Shown in pieces: positions 63,054 to 64,000 of a stretch of 64,000 nt of DNA. A program made the translations under genes and the position numbers. This DNA comes from Schlegelella_A sp038234975 (GTDB taxonomy: Bacteria; Pseudomonadota; Gammaproteobacteria; Burkholderiales; Burkholderiaceae_C). The stretch's first letter is position 1. Each line of letters starts with the position of its first letter. The DNA lies in the NCBI GenBank assembly GCA_038234975.1, contig JBBSUK010000003.1, positions 1 to 64,000 on the forward strand. Reading direction: 5' to 3'. The notes under the pieces were generated by a model that worked only from the letters and a program-made list of their open reading frames with translations, was not told the origin of the DNA and ran no database searches.

Positions 63054-63985
63054 CCGGCGCCGAACGCCGCCACCTGCCCGACGGGCGCTGGCACTTCCAC
63101 CACGGCCCGATCGACTGCGTCGTGTTCGCCGAGCCACTGACGCCATCGCCCGCCGACGCCGAGATCGTCGAGGCCGCGACCGCCGCCTGCTGGCAGCGCT
63201 TCCAGGGCGTGCTTGAAGCGCTCGTCGACGAGCTGGCGCTGCTGCGCCTGGATCTGTCGTCGCCTGCCGGTGCGGCGGTCGAACCACGCGGCCCGGTCGC
63301 CGTGCGGATGGTCGCCGCATGCCGGCCTCACGCGCGAGGCGGCCGCTTCATCACCGCGATGGCGGCGGTCGCCGGCAGCGTCGCCGACGCGCTCATCGGC
63401 TGCTTCGCCCATCCGCGCATCGCCCGCGCCTGCGTCAACGACGGTGGCGACGTCGCGCTGCATCTCGCGCCCGGAGCACGATTCGACGTCGGCGTTGTCG
63501 CCGACCTCGGCGCCGCGCTCGCCGGCGGCGCGCCCGAGGGTGCGTTCGTTGTCGACCACGCGTCGTCGGTGCGCGGCATCGCGACCTCGGGCTGGCGAGG
63601 GCGCAGCCTCTCGCTCGGCATCGCCGACGCCGTCACCGTGCTCGCCCGCGACGCCGCGGCGGCCGATGCTGCGGCGACGGTGGTCGCGAACGCCGTCGAT
63701 GTCGACGTGCCCGACGTCCGTCGCCGCCCGGCCTGCGACGTGCGTGACGACAGCGACCTCGGCGACCTGCTCGTCACGGTCGGCGTCGCGCGACTCGCTC
63801 CGCACGACGTGAACGCCGCGCTCGACGCCGGCGTCCGAGTGGCCGAAGCCGAGATCGCCGCCGGCCGGATCGTCGCCGCGGTGCTGCAGTTGCAGGGCGC
63901 CGTCCGCGTCTGCGGCACCATCGGGGTCTCGCACCCGTCGCCCGTCTCCGCCTTCACCGCCGCCACCGAGCCCGCGCCATGCTGA
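63050..63985 (+). CDS. UPF0280 (ApbE-superfamily relative) protein
   Basis: A 311-residue member of the UPF0280 family, distantly related to the flavin transferase ApbE. VNDGGDVALHLAPG and IATSGWRGRSLSLGIADAVTVLA are the family core, the latter like the ApbE SGxxRR/K region. Its activity is not established. The GTG start overlaps the previous stop. I found no ApbE-target motif (SGAT type) in the reductase-like neighbour, so a flavinylation link is only a hypothesis. Confidence 0.82.
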   Translation: MTGAERRHLPDGRWHFHHGPIDCVVFAEPLTPSPADAEIVEAATAACWQRFQGVLEALVDELALLRLDLSSPAGAAVEPRGPVAVRMVAACRPHARGGRFITAMAAVAGSVADALIGCFAHPRIARACVNDGGDVALHLAPGARFDVGVVADLGAALAGGAPEGAFVVDHASSVRGIATSGWRGRSLSLGIADAVTVLARDAAAADAAATVVANAVDVDVPDVRRRPACDVRDDSDLGDLLVTVGVARLAPHDVNAALDAGVRVAEAEIAAGRIVAAVLQLQGAVRVCGTIGVSHPSPVSAFTAATEPAPC

Positions 63986-64000
63986 TTCCCGCCTCGCCCA
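63979..64000 (+). CDS. Start of a further gene, cut by the window end
   Basis: An ATG at 63979, inside the last codons of the UPF0280 gene, opens a frame reading MLIPASP up to the window end. Overlap of this kind is the rule in this cluster. The product cannot be told from seven codons. Confidence 0.45.

Overview
The window is very GC-rich and reads as a chromosomal stretch of a betaproteobacterium, most likely of the order Burkholderiales. Three things point there: the 23S/5S rRNA end, the core-gene order corC-lnt-glyQS-gmhB-plsC, and the neighbourhood hslVU / STAS protein / dksA / COG0523 GTPase. Genes are densely packed, with many 4-base ATGA, GTGA or TTGA stop/start overlaps. I saw no insertion sequence, prophage, CRISPR array or tRNA. 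Both strands carry long antisense shadow frames, which I left out.

Layout. 1-645: 3' end of a 23S rRNA gene, spacer, 5S rRNA and the terminator of the rRNA operon. 663-11848: a mixed metabolic and unknown block (alpha/beta hydrolase, HDOD protein, aldo/keto reductase, two small conserved unknown genes behind a structured leader, a putative small regulator, AMP nucleosidase, DadA-like dehydrogenase, a biotinyl-domain/carboxyltransferase fusion, DUF72, DUF1328). 11867-18620: fused isobutyryl-CoA mutase IcmF, PPK2, a secreted DUF4864 protein, CoaX, an OsmC protein and a class II aldolase-like protein. 18641-24572: hslU, hslV, a STAS protein, a zinc-ligand-poor DksA with a long Ala/Lys/Pro tail, and a COG0523 metallochaperone GTPase. 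24741-32591: corC, lnt, glyQ, glyS, gmhB, plsC and a YgjP-like metallopeptidase in one run. 32593-42582: an MBL hydrolase divergent from a LiuR-like MerR regulator around a clear palindromic operator, then carbonic anhydrase, aceK, thiolase, MaoC hydratase, acyl-CoA dehydrogenase and a DUF2868/DUF3482 membrane-GTPase pair.

42567-46258 is a TRAP transporter whose small permease is fused to an N-terminal TM2 domain, with a UUCG hairpin between the binding-protein and permease genes. 46351-48984: HAD dehalogenase, a VapBC toxin-antitoxin pair and a second acyl-CoA dehydrogenase. 49071-52851: a three-subunit molybdenum hydroxylase of PaoABC type. 52875-57837: VOC protein, methylglutaconyl-CoA hydratase-like enzyme, DUF4126 protein, HMG-CoA lyase, Fsr-like MFS exporter and ferredoxin-NADP reductase. 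57899-64000: a second molybdenum hydroxylase (FAD subunit plus a fused 2Fe-2S/molybdopterin protein), a 6-hydroxynicotinate-reductase-like iron-sulfur protein, a UPF0280 protein and the first codons of a further gene.

Taken together, the window suggests an aerobic heterotroph that degrades branched-chain acyl-CoAs (HMG-CoA lyase, hydratase, dehydrogenases, thiolase, IcmF, LiuR-like control) and has unusual redox capacity in two molybdenum hydroxylases. The strongest candidate for an incompletely described system is the last cluster, 57899-64000. Second is the paired small genes at 3420-3877 with their leader.
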